DNA of 64,000 nucleotides from Tanytarsus gracilentus (lineage: Eukaryota > Arthropoda > Insecta > Diptera > Chironomidae). The stretch's first letter is position 1. Each line of letters begins with the position of its first letter. The notes under the pieces were generated by a model that was not told where the DNA came from, searched no databases, and saw nothing but the letters and a program-made list of their open reading frames with translations. Made by a program: the position numbers and the translations under genes. The stretch spans positions 2,976,001 to 3,040,000 of the forward strand of contig JAXRKN010000039.1 in NCBI GenBank assembly GCA_038502055.1, read 5' to 3'. Below, piece by piece: positions 1 through 11,779 of the stretch.

Positions 1-1620
1 TTATCGCCTGCTCAGATATCCATGAAGCAATTATTTGATTTTTTAAATTTTTTATGTTTCTATCTCGCAATTCACATATTTACACAATTTCCGGTAGATG
101 CTCACCGAGGTCCATTATTGGCTAAGTTGAAGACTCGCAAAATTTACAATCAATCCGCGAGCATGACGAATGACTTCGGTGGGTTTTCAGTTCCAGAACC
201 TTCACTTCGTCGCCATTGATTGATTGGGAAGTCCAAAAATTATAAAACGTCCGATAATTATAGACTTTGATCTGGACTTTAAATTTCATAATTTCATTAT
301 TTATGGTTGAGATGAAAAATACGCCGAGTTCCTTGCGGAGATTTTCTAATTGAGTAAATTTAATTTTTTATTTTTTTTTATCAATAAAAAAATATTAAAA
401 ATTTATCAGCTCTTGAAGATAAAAAAATTTTCCCAAAATTCCCGCAAGAAAGCTCAAATTAAATTCGAAATTTGTTTCTTCACTTAAGTCTTCATCATTA
501 CCAAACCAAACATATTTAGATTTTCTGGCAGCTCTCTTTCTTCTCCCGAGCATCATCAATGAATAGCGAAGATGAAAAATTGAAATAAAGAAGGAGGAAA
601 GAAACCACAAAAAAGCGCATTTAGCGGAGAAGAGAAAGAAAAGAAATTCAATAGAAGAAGAGAGGGAGAGAGAAATTCCTAGACGCCGTGTGAGGTAACT
701 TTGGGAAAATTCTTAAACTTTTACTGACTCGATCGATGACGATCATCATCAACTGTGTGCACGTAAATTCTAATCACCGATCTCTCTCTCACGATTTTTC
801 TTTCTTCCGATTTCGTCTGCATGCGCACATAAGTCGAGTGAGAGAGTGACTTACAGGTGTAAATCGTGAGCATAGTGCAGTGCACACAGCCGTACATTTT
901 CTCTTCTCTCATCATCATCATCGCCATCATCGTAGCATAAGCAGAGAGGAAAAAATTTACTTGTTGCCTCAGTCACTATTCAAATTTCGTACGCATCGGT
1001 TGAGCTTAGAAATCGCTCCTCGAGGTTACATGAAAAGTGTAAGCGCAATTTTTCTTCACGGCACAAAAAATTGGATGATTAAAGAGTAAAAAGCAGATCA
1101 AAACAATTAAAGAGTGAAATTAAAAAAAATTTGAAAAAAAATTGCCAAAAAAAATAATTTTGGAAGTGAAAATTATTCGAGAAGAAATTTCTCGTTTTTG
1201 ATGAAAGTGAAGATTTTTTTTGCGAAACGAAGAAGTGAAAACGAAAAAAAATATTGAATAATTTTAAAAGATTTTCAATAAATATCCGGAGTGGAGAAAG
1301 AGAGACAAATTTAATTTTGATGATCAATTTCCTAATTATTTATGACAATTTTGTGCTCATTTTTATTTCTCGTTTTTTCTCATCTCACGTGAGAGAGTCT
1401 GACTGGTGTCCGAATGCACAGTGATTATTGTTCCACTTTCGTTATATGTGCGTCGATACTCGTTGTTAAGAATGATTTTTGTGTGTGTGTTACTCGTCAT
1501 ACTGAGTGGTAAATAAACAAGATCATTCTGGTGAATAAAAAAATAATAAAATTGTAACGCATAGAAAAAAATCTAATTATGGACAATATTTCGGTCAAGA
1601 TTGATTTGTGAAAAAAATAT
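1..1620. other. 5' flank and probable 5' UTR of the 1621-8138 gene
   Basis: I see no convincing coding sequence here. The short open frames are low-complexity and lack splice logic. The stretch is rich in GAGA/CTCT runs (about 640-680 and 780-910) and purine-rich A tracts (1090-1300), as in an insect promoter plus long 5' UTR. An initiator-like TCAGTC lies near 969. A stop codon in frame with the downstream ATG lies at about 1606, so the reading frame cannot extend upstream without splicing. A short fold-back element is listed separately at 332-448. Confidence 0.4.
332..448. repeat. Short AT-rich fold-back element (CTTGCGG arms)
   Basis: The left arm reads CTTGCGGAGATTTT and the right arm, reverse-complemented, reads CTTGCGGGAATTTT. 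They enclose a core made almost only of A and T. Related arms occur at 44593-44700 and 62603-62722, which suggests a dispersed family. Confidence 0.5.
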
Positions 1621-4600
1621 ATGGAGAAAAAAATGGAGCAGACAAAACTTGAGGTGTCAAAGCCAATTTTGAGTCCGACGAGATCACTAGATGAGGGCTT
1701 CGAGAGCGATCCCGATAGAATATCGACAGACTCCGAGCTAACATCTGCGACCCAAACGCCGACCTTTGATCTTCTTCACCGCACCGATCGAGATGGTGTG
1801 CAGCATACCACAATAACTCGTCACAATGTTACAGAAACATCGCCAATTTCAAGCATCATTTGCATTGATGGCGGTGTGGAATCATCCGAGTCCGATAGTA
1901 ATAGCAATAATAGCAGCGGTGATGATTCTAAAGTAGAACAACAGCAACCGCCAAAATCCGATCAGAAGCAGCACATTTATCGGCGTGTAAAGAATAAAGC
2001 TCCATTACCGCCTAAGTCAGTAGTCTCGAGTAGCGCTGGCAACAGCAGTAATAACAGTAACCCAGCATATCAAACAATACAGCCGCGTTCGCAATCAGTC
2101 GATCGTATTCGTGTTAATAATGATTTTAATAAATCATCAAATCAAAATATTCTCGCCGGACGTTTTGTGCGCGTTACCGTTGATCCAAAGCAGCAATATT
2201 TGAATTATTTCAAAAACTTTAAGTCGTATCAGCATTATCAAGCGACCAATGGTCGATTATTGTCGGCCACATTGACAACGGGATCGACGAGTAATTTGTA
2301 TAAAAGCTATCAGCAGCATCATAGTATTAATAAGAGCAGTAGTGTAAATAGTATTTCGCATGAGCAGCAACCAATAATTAGTGGACTATTAAATTTAAGT
2401 AATTTAAGTAGTAGCATCATGCCAATGCAACAATCACCACAATATAATGGATATTCGACGGTAAAAGTGCCCAAAAGTTATCATCAATCGCATTTTAGTA
2501 GCCATCATCATCATCAGCATCCACTGCAGTCACAACAGTCACATTTTAACGCCTCGAGTTGGACATCGTCGATGGATCCAAGGAAAGCAAGAAAGTGAGT
2601 TTTTTTATTTGCAATTTAATTTCACTTCTCTTAAAAGTGCACGGCGCATACAAGTGCCGCGTTTACTTATATTATGCATATATTCTCTGCAACATGTAAT
2701 TGCAAGTGCTCGTTACTCGTTTCATTAAAAATCGCTCTCTGTTGACCAATGAAGAAATATTTCAAGAGATAAATAAATATTTTATTTTATTTCAATCTGC
2801 AAACTTTTGCTCTTCAAATTATGGGCGGAAATTTTTCAACTGTTGAATAAATAGAAAATTTGCGAATTTAATTAATTCAGTTTCTAGGTTTTGAAATTTT
2901 TAAAAAATAAATTAAGCGATAAAGATTTAGATTTGTTTTTGAAATTCAATCCCTCTCGAATAGCTTTATCAGCGATAGGCTGACCAGATGATTTTGAAAA
3001 TTAAAATACTTTCATGATATTTGTATGTATATAAAAAGAGTTTAAAAGACGTTCTTAGAAAATAACAAGCAGATGGTCAGCCCATTGAAAAGGCTAACTT
3101 AAATTATTCCTATTTATTGCCTCATCTAAATCGTTTAACATTCTCCGATTCCTCTCTCCCTCTCGTGTGTGCGAATTTAATTTAAATATTTTGCAAATTC
3201 TTCATTAAAGTTTGCCATCAACTTAAAGGTGTGCTTGGAGATAAAAAATGAATTTTTATTTTTGGCTCATGATGTTATCCTTGCTTGAGATGTCACAGCA
3301 ATGTGGATATAAGTTTTGTTATATTTCGCATATTAAGCCACTGTAAATTGGCATATAAGTACATTTTTTATGAGATTTCTTTCAACAGAAACAATTTTCA
3401 ACTGTAGCGGTGCACTAAATTACATCATTAAAAGCATGCGCGAAATAAAACCAAGGGGCATAGATATGAAAAGAAAAAGAAGAAGAGATTAAATTTTATA
3501 GATTATGTTTCGCCATTTAAATTGTTTGAATGATTGTGCATGCAATAACAAACTGTATAACATGTGAGTGATAAGAATTTTAATCAGACACACGAGAAAA
3601 TAGCTGGCGAACGGTGAAAATAGTCGAGTGCCAATTGAGAAAGATAGAGAGAGGCTGGAATTGTTGTAAAGGCATTTCGGAATGGTAGCGAAGCGTGGGT
3701 AATGAAAATTAACTATTCCGCTGTTTTGCTATTTTGCTACTGCTATTTGCTGCTGTTATCTCTCTTGCAAATTTTTTAATTGCGAGGGTTGAGAATTTTT
3801 TTAAAATTTTAAATAATTTATTTTTTATTAGGTTCAATTTTGAGCATAAGTTGTTTTAAAAAATAAAAATATTTTCCAACCCTTGCTTAGTTCATGAAGT
3901 AAGACAATTTTTTAATTGGTCAATTTAACATTTTAGCTAATCGCATTTTTTATGTCTCCATATGCCAATGCTCTCGCCGTGTGTGGCTCGATGCTGAATT
4001 AAGATAGATTTTTTAATTCGCATTGATTTTCAACAATCTGTATCGAGGCTCTATCGAAATCTCATAAATACTGTGACTATAAGGTGTGCAATATTTTGAC
4101 TGCAAAAAATGTGGCGAGAAATTTATCAATGCGATTTTTTTTCATGCTGCGAGGCAGGTTACGGGCTGGTTTATTAATGAAATAATTAAGAGAGAAATTT
4201 TTATTCATTTTCTTTGAGAATTTTGTGGGTTAAAAATATTTTTCTGATACAATTTACGAAATTATAGATTTTTTAATTTATTTCAATTTTCATATAAACT
4301 GCAACATTTTATGTACTTATTCATGTTATGCGATCTTTAGAACTAATTCAACACGATCGTTAATTATTACATCATTATTACACATAATTTTCCCCGCACT
4401 TCTTTTATCGGTCATAAAATATTCTTCTTTGCAAAATCTCTTTTATTGGCATATTATAAATGTTGCAAGTTTATGGTGCGCTGATAAAGAAATGGTGAGT
4501 GAGTTCTAACTGTAATAAGATGCTTTCTTTACATTATATTTTTTTTGCGTTGCGGGAAATAAAAAAAAATAGAAGTGCATTGGCTGGCCAAGCCTTGTGT

Positions 4601-7600
4601 GGCGCACACCGTGCCGCTTCCAGTTTTCTGTCTGAATAATGAGAGCAAATTCTGAAAATTCCTTTTACATAATTTCTCCTCGCTCGCCAACTTATTTATG
4701 CACCAATTGTACATACATTCAATGATAATCATACATAAGCACAGCAACATGTGGAAGCACATTTCAAACTGTTTATTCTGACATGCAGAATAGAACTTTT
4801 CTAAAAAGAAAATTAATATAAAAAAACTTCAATCTCATGCCGTGAAAATGCGTTATCATAAATTAAAGCGTGGCCACATAATTAGTTGGATTAAAAGCAT
4901 AAATTAGGCATCTAATGCATAACATGAGAATGATTAATTATTCTTGAACAAGAATTTCAATTTTAAATCCATTCCACTTCCTACTTACCTGATTTTTGTT
5001 TTGAATGAAAAGATTTCAATGCAAGGAGAGGACAGTAACCTTGCCACTTTATGTTCTTGGTGATTTAAATTTCAAATTTTTGACATTTTTACGACTTTGG
5101 TCCATCAAAAAATTCTCTCGAATAAAATTTCTAAAAATCGACACACACACACACAAGTGTCACATGTGGATTTTTATTTTTATGACACAATCGAAGCATC
5201 AGAAACCTCTCTTGCTTTAATGTTGTAGCCTACATTTCTGTCGTATGACGCTCGCGAGCTTAACACAATTTTCATCTTCAATTTCGAAAGAAATATTATG
5301 ACGAGCTGAGTGTGAGATGAAATAAAATATAAAAAGTTTCTACAACCTGACTCTTCAATTATCATAAAGGTGTTATATGGTCGATGTATTGAGCACTATA
5401 TGAGTAGAGAGAAATATTCATTTTTTATGACTTTAGAGATCGATAAGAAAGAAATACATTAAAGAGAGTGTTGAGGTGAAAATCGTTAGAAGAAAGTGGA
5501 CTGGCGATATTAAGCGATAAATAATGAGAATGATGAGGTGTAAAACATTTCCTTATCGCCTTTACAGCCAGTGGCGGTGCTTTGTTAGAAGTTTTAAGGA
5601 TTTTAATTTCTATTTTGATTCACATTAATTTTTATTATACTTTAGCATTTTTGATATAAATTCCGACCTTCATGAGTGATAATTATTAAAATTGCGGGTG
5701 TAGCTAACAATGTATGACACACACAAAAGCCTCGGAATTATTATTCAGTTGAACACATAACCTTTAGTCGCATTGCATAAATCATTTAATATCAATGACT
5801 GAATTAATCATAAAATAACAATTCTTTTTCCTCGCTCATCATCATCTAAATGACGCGGCGACGACGATGATTGTAATTTATGTAAACAAAGAGCATAACA
5901 ATAACTAACAAACTAATCACGTTTCCCACTGTGTGCGAGCTGGTAAGGTGAGAGGAAGTTGTAAGTGAGTAAAAGTGTGCTGCGAAGCCACATTCGAAGC
6001 GCTCTCTATACGGTGGCTATATACATACAATGCAATGTCAGAATAGAAGAAAAAATAATATAGTGAGAGGTGCACGATCAACGCCATTGAAATTATTGCA
6101 AGGCGAGAGGAAATAGAAAAATGAGATTTCAAAAGAACTTTTTTTAGAGCGGCTGAAAATGATTTTGGAGGAAAAGTGTGTTGAATTGAGGTTTTGCGAA
6201 TTTTTATCGTGATTTTGATGGATGAATTTTGAGCTTAAAAGTTATGGGAATTAAAAAATTTTAAAATGTTATTAAAATAGTTTTTAAGGATGCGAATCTA
6301 TGAAAATTTAGAATTTTCAACCATTCTTAGTAAATTGCGTTTAAAATTTATATTAACGTTAAATTTTTCAACCTTCTCAATTTCTAGAATTTTACTTTCT
6401 ATCTCGATTTATCAATCTAACTTCCACTAAATTCAAATCGCACGATATGCCATCATGACTCACTGCCGCTTTTAATGAAAATTTTCTCCTTTTCTTGCTT
6501 TCCACTTCACACAATATAATTTAACAATAAGAACTTTCTTGAAATTCAAACCGACAAATTATGAGCGACGAGAGTGCGTCAATTGATTGATTTTTTTTAT
6601 TTTCTATAAATTTTTGTAGAAAGAGAAAATCGTGAAAAAGAGCTTGTCAGCGAGACTAAATTGTGAAAACTATGCCAAACGAAATTGAAACTGGCGTCTG
6701 GCCCGATCGGTGTTCCTACACACATACTTTCAATTATTGCTATCGCTAGTTTTTGGAGAGTGAGCATAAAAGGCTGATTTTTTGGTCAATCAATATGATT
6801 TTTGGGCTGCCGCGTAACGACTTCAAACGAAAAGAGATAGAAATAATTTTTTTAAGGCTCATTCATCAATTGATGCTTTTTTTCATGCACGTCTACGGAG
6901 AGAATGGAAATTTTTAAACTTCAATTGACTTAATGGAAGCATGCCTTAAAAATGCGAAGCACATATTAGAGTACAAATTTTTATATTTTTGTCAATTCCA
7001 TTGCCTTATAATCAACTTCACTTTCAATCGAGCATGTAATGGTTCATGAGCGTGCATTTTATGAAAATTATCAGCACCGCCACGCAATTTTACACACATC
7101 TCATTGCCTTCTCCTCTCCATCATGGTTACTTAACTTCACTTACATGCTGTGGACTTATTTTATATGCGTATATCTCTCTCACCGTGCACGACAAGTGAA
7201 GTGATTGAGACAACCTTATTGGGTGCAGTTTAAATGCACATAACAGCAAATTAATTTTTCAATTTTCGAGGACTTATCTGAAGTTAAATTCGAGGCGATA
7301 ATTGTCTCATTAAAAGTTATTAGAAAACTTCTCTCTAAATTAAATTAAGCCGATCAAAAAATATTTCTTCACACTTTTATTAAATTCGCACTATTAAAGA
7401 TCGATTAAAATGAAATTCAGTTGAACTGTAAAATTTTTTGAAATAGATTGAAACTTTTTTTTGCCGCTTAGAATGTCAACTCGATGCATAAAATGTGTGC
7501 GAGTATCGTGCACGAATATAATTAATGAAATTAGAGTGCCATGTGAGAGGTACGCATGATGAATAATTACGAGCTGTTATTACTTCGTTCATATATGACT

Positions 7601-8138
7601 TAATCCACGACAACATCGGGAGAGTTCACTAACACCTCTCTTACTTAATTGAGAGCTATTTAGAAATGCATGCATGTGACACCTTTCTTTAGACCGTGTG
7701 CTGGCCATTTTGTATGGGCTGCACAGCTAAAAAAGGAATAGCCTGAGCGACATGTGACATAATGATTTTATTTTGACGCATTAAACTATTTTCGTGAGAG
7801 AGAAAAAAAAATATATGTGTTAAGTAATTCAAGCACTTTTTCCATATAAAATGATTTTAGCCAAAGCTTATAAAGTTTAATAACAACTTTAATCTTCTTA
7901 CAGGTACATTACGCCAAGTCAACTACCACAACAAATCGCAACATCAAATAAGCAACAAAGCGGCTTATCGCAAAAATTACGAGAATTTGCGACCTCTGCC
8001 GGTCTACTGGCCGCGAAACCTCGCCAACCACTCAAGCCCGTCATAAAGACAACAAAAGGCTCACCATCACCTGCCACCGCTCCCGAACTACCCAAACGAG
8101 TTACCTTTAGCGAATTCGCGACTGTACAAGTGGTCTGA
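1621..8138 (+). CDS. Disordered Ser/Asn/Gln-rich protein of unknown function with RVTF motif
   Basis: There are two coding exons, 1621-2594 and 7904-8138 (phase 2, GTGAGT donor, TTACAG acceptor), giving about 402 aa. I do not recognise the family. The protein has no membrane segment or folded domain that I can see. It is rich in Ser, Asn, Gln and His. Local motifs are an acidic [11 protein letters not shown] patch (about 23-33), a proline motif KAPLPPK (about 126-132) of the kind bound by SH3 domains, and KRVTFSEF near the C-terminus. RVTF (about 390-393) fits the RVxF docking consensus for protein phosphatase 1. This suggests a scaffold or adaptor, but that is inference. The start at 1621 follows an in-frame stop; a second Met lies four codons on. 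The exon structure is well supported and the function is not. Confidence 0.75.
2978..3083. repeat. Short fold-back element (GGCTGACCA arms)
   Basis: The left arm is GGCTGACCAGATGATTTTG. The right arm, reverse-complemented, begins GGCTGACCATCTGCTTG. The arms match for nine bases and then diverge, and they enclose an AT-rich core of about 70 bp. It resembles the other short fold-back elements in size but has its own arm sequence. Confidence 0.45.
3782..3885. repeat. Short AT-rich fold-back element (GGGTTGG arms)
   Basis: The left arm is GCGAGGGTTGAGAATTTTT. The right arm, reverse-complemented, is GCAAGGGTTGGAAAATATTT. The core is nearly pure A/T. The arms closely resemble those at 37017-37138 and are related to the CAAGGGATGG group. 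Confidence 0.55.
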
Positions 8139-9379
8139 GACATACATCACAACCATATAAAGGCACATCTTGTCATACAAAAACTTTTATTTATTCAATT
8201 TTCCCCCATTCGAGTTTTATTTTGACCGTAATCGTGAATGTTAAAATAAATTCTTCGAACTATATAATCTTTTACGACTTAATTGTTATTTAAATTTTTT
8301 GACAAATTCATTTTTATTTTTTAATTGAGTTCTTGGGGAGAGAAAAAAGAAGTTTGAGGTTAACAAAGGAAATTATTTTTTTGCTTATCTTTTTTGCATC
8401 ATTTTTCTCTTAAAATTCGCTCCATCATGAACTGTATTTTAGCATAAACATAGAGAAACATGGATTAAAATATGAACATTAGTTTCAAACGGAAAGTTTA
8501 ATTAAAAAACTAGAGTGAAATTTTTTGGACCAAGGAAAGTCGCTCCATGTAATTTTTCAAATATATCTGTTAAATTTTAAAACAAACCAAAGGAAAAAAA
8601 TTATTCTTAAAACTGTTTTTCATCGCCAAGAATTCAAATCTTATCTGTGCCGTGCCAACAGCAATTTTATTTATCATTCGATCAAGCTTCTATTAAGCTA
8701 CACTTTTTCGTTAAAGATGCAATTATTACTCACTTTATGGAATGTTTTTCTTTTTCTCCTCTTCACACTTACCGAGTTGCCAATTGTAAATTGTTTTATA
8801 CATTTTTTGCCATTGTGCAATAAAGATGTTGAATAAGTCTGCACGAATGTAATGAAACCATTAAAATTTAAATGAAAAAAAAAGTAATATAAGAAGAATT
8901 TTTTTTATAGCAAGCTTCTTTTATGCCGCTGCCGTTAAAGAAATTCCAGAAGGAAATTTATGTTGTGAGAAATGAAAATATTGAAGAATTAAGTCATGAA
9001 ACCGATAGAAGTTAAATAAAGAGAAATTTTTCAGAACGCGTGAATTATGTGTGAAAAATAAAAGTTTCTTAATTTTTTTTTCAGATTTTTAGACTTTTAA
9101 GAAAAAAAAATTCAGCATTAAAAAAATTTTAATTGAAAAATTTCCGACCACGCTTACGTTGTCAGTTGATGTTTAGCCAACACACAAATTTTTGAAGCTC
9201 GCAACTAGCGACATCTATAAAGTCGGCTGACATTGATAGAAAACTCTGGAAATAAAATTCATTATAAACAAAGACTAACAAAATTTATAAAACAGCTGCA
9301 TAGTGAGTATTTCTTGAAAAATTTTCACCAGTTCTAATTCACATCGAAAACAATCCAAAACTTTAAAATCTTGTCACTA
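8139..9379. other. 3' UTR and intergenic spacer, no gene seen
   Basis: This follows the stop of the disordered-protein gene. A polyadenylation-type AATAAA lies at about 8246. The rest is AT-rich with no protein-like open frame; a 103-codon frame near 8525-8836 has a random-looking, Phe/Leu/Lys-rich composition. The end of the interval carries the promoter and 5' UTR of the I29 inhibitor gene. Confidence 0.5.
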
Positions 9380-9895
9380 ATGAAAGCTATCATAGCATTA
9401 TTATCAGCTTTAATTGCTTTAGTTGCACTTACCGTGAATTGTGAATCATCATCTGAAATATCGTCATCTGAATTTGCAAATATGCCTGAAAAAAAGTGGG
9501 CTGATTATAAAGTAAGTAAACATATTGACTTTTCAACAACGCAATAAAAATTATCTCATACAAAAAAATTGACACGCATGTAAAAGTTCATTCCAATGAC
9601 TAATCGAAGGTAATTTTTAATTACAGTTGCAACATAATAAGCAATATGATGATGACGAGGACAAAGTTCGATTCGAAATTTTCCAGAACGCTTTAAAAAC
9701 AATCGAGGAGCATAATGCCAAATATGAGAAGGTCAAATCATAAATTTATTCCATTCATTGCTCATAAAAAATTTTATCCATTAGGGAGAAACAACTTTCA
9801 AAATGGGATTAAACCACATGACTGACTGGAAGGATGAGGAGAAAGGCAAAATGTTCGGCTTAAGGAACCCCGATGAGTCCAAAACAGAAAACTAA
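9380..9895 (+). CDS. Secreted cathepsin propeptide inhibitor (I29, crammer/CTLA-2-like)
   Basis: There are three exons, 9380-9511, 9627-9731 and 9785-9895 (all phase 0), giving 115 aa. Residues 1 to about 20 form a hydrophobic signal peptide (MKAIIALLSALIALVALTVN). The rest is a stand-alone cysteine-protease propeptide domain. An ERFNIN-type helix (E-x3-R-x3-F ... I-x3-N, with Ala at the first Asn position) is followed by KYEKGETTFKMGLNHMTDW, which carries the GxNxxxD core of the GNFD motif. There is no protease domain downstream; the frame ends at 9895. Stand-alone I29 domains such as Drosophila crammer and mammalian CTLA-2 inhibit cathepsin L-like enzymes. The second intron uses a weak donor (AAG|GTCAAA) and is only 53 nt. 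The export signal suggests action in lysosomes, gut lumen or haemolymph. Confidence 0.85.
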
Positions 9896-10341
9896 GAAAT
9901 TTGATGCACATTCCAAATTTAATAAAATATTTTTTTGTTACAGAAAGTATTTAAATTTTAAAGTAATTCGTTAATTTAAAAGTTTAAATGTTTTCAACAA
10001 TTTTTTAAATTATCTAAAGTTTATAATCATTGTAATCTCATGAAAGCTTTAAAGTATTTCCACAAATAAAAATTTATTTCAAATAAACTTTTAAAACCTA
10101 AATTTTATGCTAAAAACACTTGAATAAATTTTCTTAAATTTTTTATTTAAGAAATGACTCAAATGAGTAATTCCAGACCAAGTTCTAAAAATCGAGCTTT
10201 TCAGTTTGTTTACGTACCGACAGCTGATTCACTTTTTTCTTCTCTCGTGATCATATACGTGCATTTTCGGTGATATTAATTTATTTTTTTTTGTGTAAAA
10301 TGTTTCGTAATAGCAAAAACCTTTTCAGAGGGTGGTGAAAG
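9896..10341. other. Intergenic spacer and 5' UTR of the rhodanese gene
   Basis: Polyadenylation-type AATAAA signals lie near 9920 and 10063. There is no other coding sequence except a 12-residue upstream open frame at 10300-10338, just before the rhodanese ATG at 10342. Confidence 0.5.
10300..10338 (+). promoter_or_regulatory. Upstream open reading frame before the rhodanese start
   Basis: An ATG with twelve sense codons and a TGA ends three bases before the main ATG at 10342. If it lies in the mature 5' UTR it could dampen translation or favour reinitiation. The transcript start is not known from sequence alone. Confidence 0.35.
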
Positions 10342-11649
10342 ATGTCATTAAGAAGAATTTCCCAACTGTCAAGCTATAGACGACTCTTTAAAGTTGCGTC
10401 ATTAAGTCAATTAAGAAATGAAGCACTTTTTTTGCAATCTTCGGGAGTTGTAACGACCTTGAGAACTAAAACTTTTGGTAAGTTCAAATAAAAGCATCTT
10501 TGGGTTAGCACTCAATGACGCGACATTTTTAGTAGTTGAAGAAAAAAAATCTTTTCACAAACATTCCGAACCGTGCATTTTGTGATAAGATAAAGATAAC
10601 ATTATTACACCCAATTAATTGGTTGTTTAGAGTAGCCTGAAATGTCGCACGGTAAAGATTCTTCTGAAAATTTTCCAGGTGATCGTAACTTTTCGACTGT
10701 ACCTCCTCAACCAGCCGATGATCTATCAAAAATTGCTACTTATGAGGAAATTAAGGATCTTCCAAACCACAAGGAAAAGCTTTTAATTGACGTTCGTGAG
10801 CCACAAGAGCTGATCGATACGGGCGTGATTCCTACATCAATCAATATTCCACGTAAGTTTTACCATACTTTTTAATTTATTCACCTTCATCGCAATCTTA
10901 GTGAATCAAGTTCCCGAAAAGCTTTCAAATGAGTTTTCTAAGGAAGAATTTGCGAAGCTTTTTCAAAGGGAAAAACCATCACTTGACACTCCGTTGATAT
11001 TTTCGTGCAAAATCGGCGTCAGATCGGAAAATGCAAGTGAATTTTGTCGTCAGCTCGGATACAAGAAGTAAGATTATACACGACTGGGGAGTTTCGATGT
11101 ATTTCATGATAATTAATAATTTCAATTATTGGGTGTGGAAACATTTAATTTAAATTATTTTTAAACACATTGCAACGATCGGATCAACTAATTGTGTCCT
11201 TAATTTACTAACAGACATTCATCGAATTTATTTTATGTTGAGACGTCTAACAGTTCCTTTTAATTTTTTATCTCCTTTAATAAAAGTTCAAATTTTTTTA
11301 CAGTAAAAACTGTCACTGAAAATCTTGAATTATCAACTCATGATTTTCTTGAAAAGTTTAAAAGAAGTAAACCATGGCCTCAAACTGAAATTATCTTCAC
11401 ATGCCGCTCAGGCAAACGAGCCGGCGATGCTTGTGAAATGGCAACCAATTTGGGGTTTAAAAAGTAAATTTATTTGGCTTTTTGTTGGGTTGTGGACTTG
11501 TTATTTTTTTGTAATTTTGCATGTGACTGATACTAACACGTGTTCAAATTAGGAAACTGTTCAATTTAATTACATTTTACTCTTATAGCGTGAAGAACTA
11601 CAAAGGGAGCTGGCTAGACTGGGCAAAACGAGAAGGACTTGACAAATGA
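10342..11649 (+). CDS. Mitochondrial single-domain rhodanese/sulfurtransferase with alternative catalytic exons
   Basis: The exons are 10342-10477, 10679-10852, then either 10902-11067 (3a) or 11304-11463 (3b), and 11589-11649. The products are 178 or 176 aa. Residues 1-46 are Arg/Ser-rich with only one acidic residue, typical of a mitochondrial presequence. The N-terminal half of the rhodanese fold carries LLIDVREPQEL, common to all forms. Exon 3b supplies the canonical active loop CRSGKRA (Cys about 137). Exon 3a supplies CKIGVRS (Cys about 139). Both then join the shared C-terminal exon, NVKNYKGSWLDWAKREG. The family includes TSTD1-type thiosulfate:glutathione sulfurtransferases. Exons 3a and 3b have the same entry and exit phases, and joining 3a to 3b gives an early stop. 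An ATG at 10642 inside the first intron opens an in-frame alternative N-terminus lacking the presequence. Confidence 0.85.
10902..11067 (+). other. Rhodanese alternative exon 3a (CKIGVRS loop)
   Basis: This 166-nt exon lies between acceptor TCTTAG and donor GTAAGA. It enters needing two bases (C|TG gives Leu) and leaves with two bases (AA|). It encodes the region from just after INIP to LGYK, including the active-site Cys. It can splice directly to the exon at 11589 in frame. Confidence 0.8.
11304..11463 (+). other. Rhodanese alternative exon 3b (CRSGKRA loop)
   Basis: This 160-nt exon lies between acceptor TTTACAG and donor GTAAAT. Entry and exit phases are identical to exon 3a (C|TA gives Leu; AA| leftover). 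It ends LGFK where 3a ends LGYK, so it is a diverged duplicate of the same half-domain. Joined after 3a it would read into a TGA after a few codons. Confidence 0.8.
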
Positions 11650-11779
11650 GGAGTTTGTTCACGATAGTCATCAGAATTTTGCATTTAACGCAAGAACTAA
11701 GCACTTTAAAGTGATTCATAAAAATGAAGAGCAATAAAATTAATTTCCTAGATGTTTTATTTCTACAAATTTACAGCTT

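Larger units (their letters stand above)
2595..7903 (+). other. 5.3-kb intron of the disordered-protein gene
   Basis: The intron is bounded by GTGAGT at 2595 and TTACAG before 7904. I see no credible exon inside. It is AT-rich and contains a short CA microsatellite near 5141-5155 and two small fold-back elements (2978-3083, 3782-3885). Its size contrasts with the 50-250 nt introns of the housekeeping cluster, so regulatory elements may be here. Confidence 0.6.

Noticed and set aside
22..219. 65-codon open frame at the window edge
   Set aside because: No recognisable domain or splice signals; the hydrophobic start could mimic a signal peptide but composition looks random.
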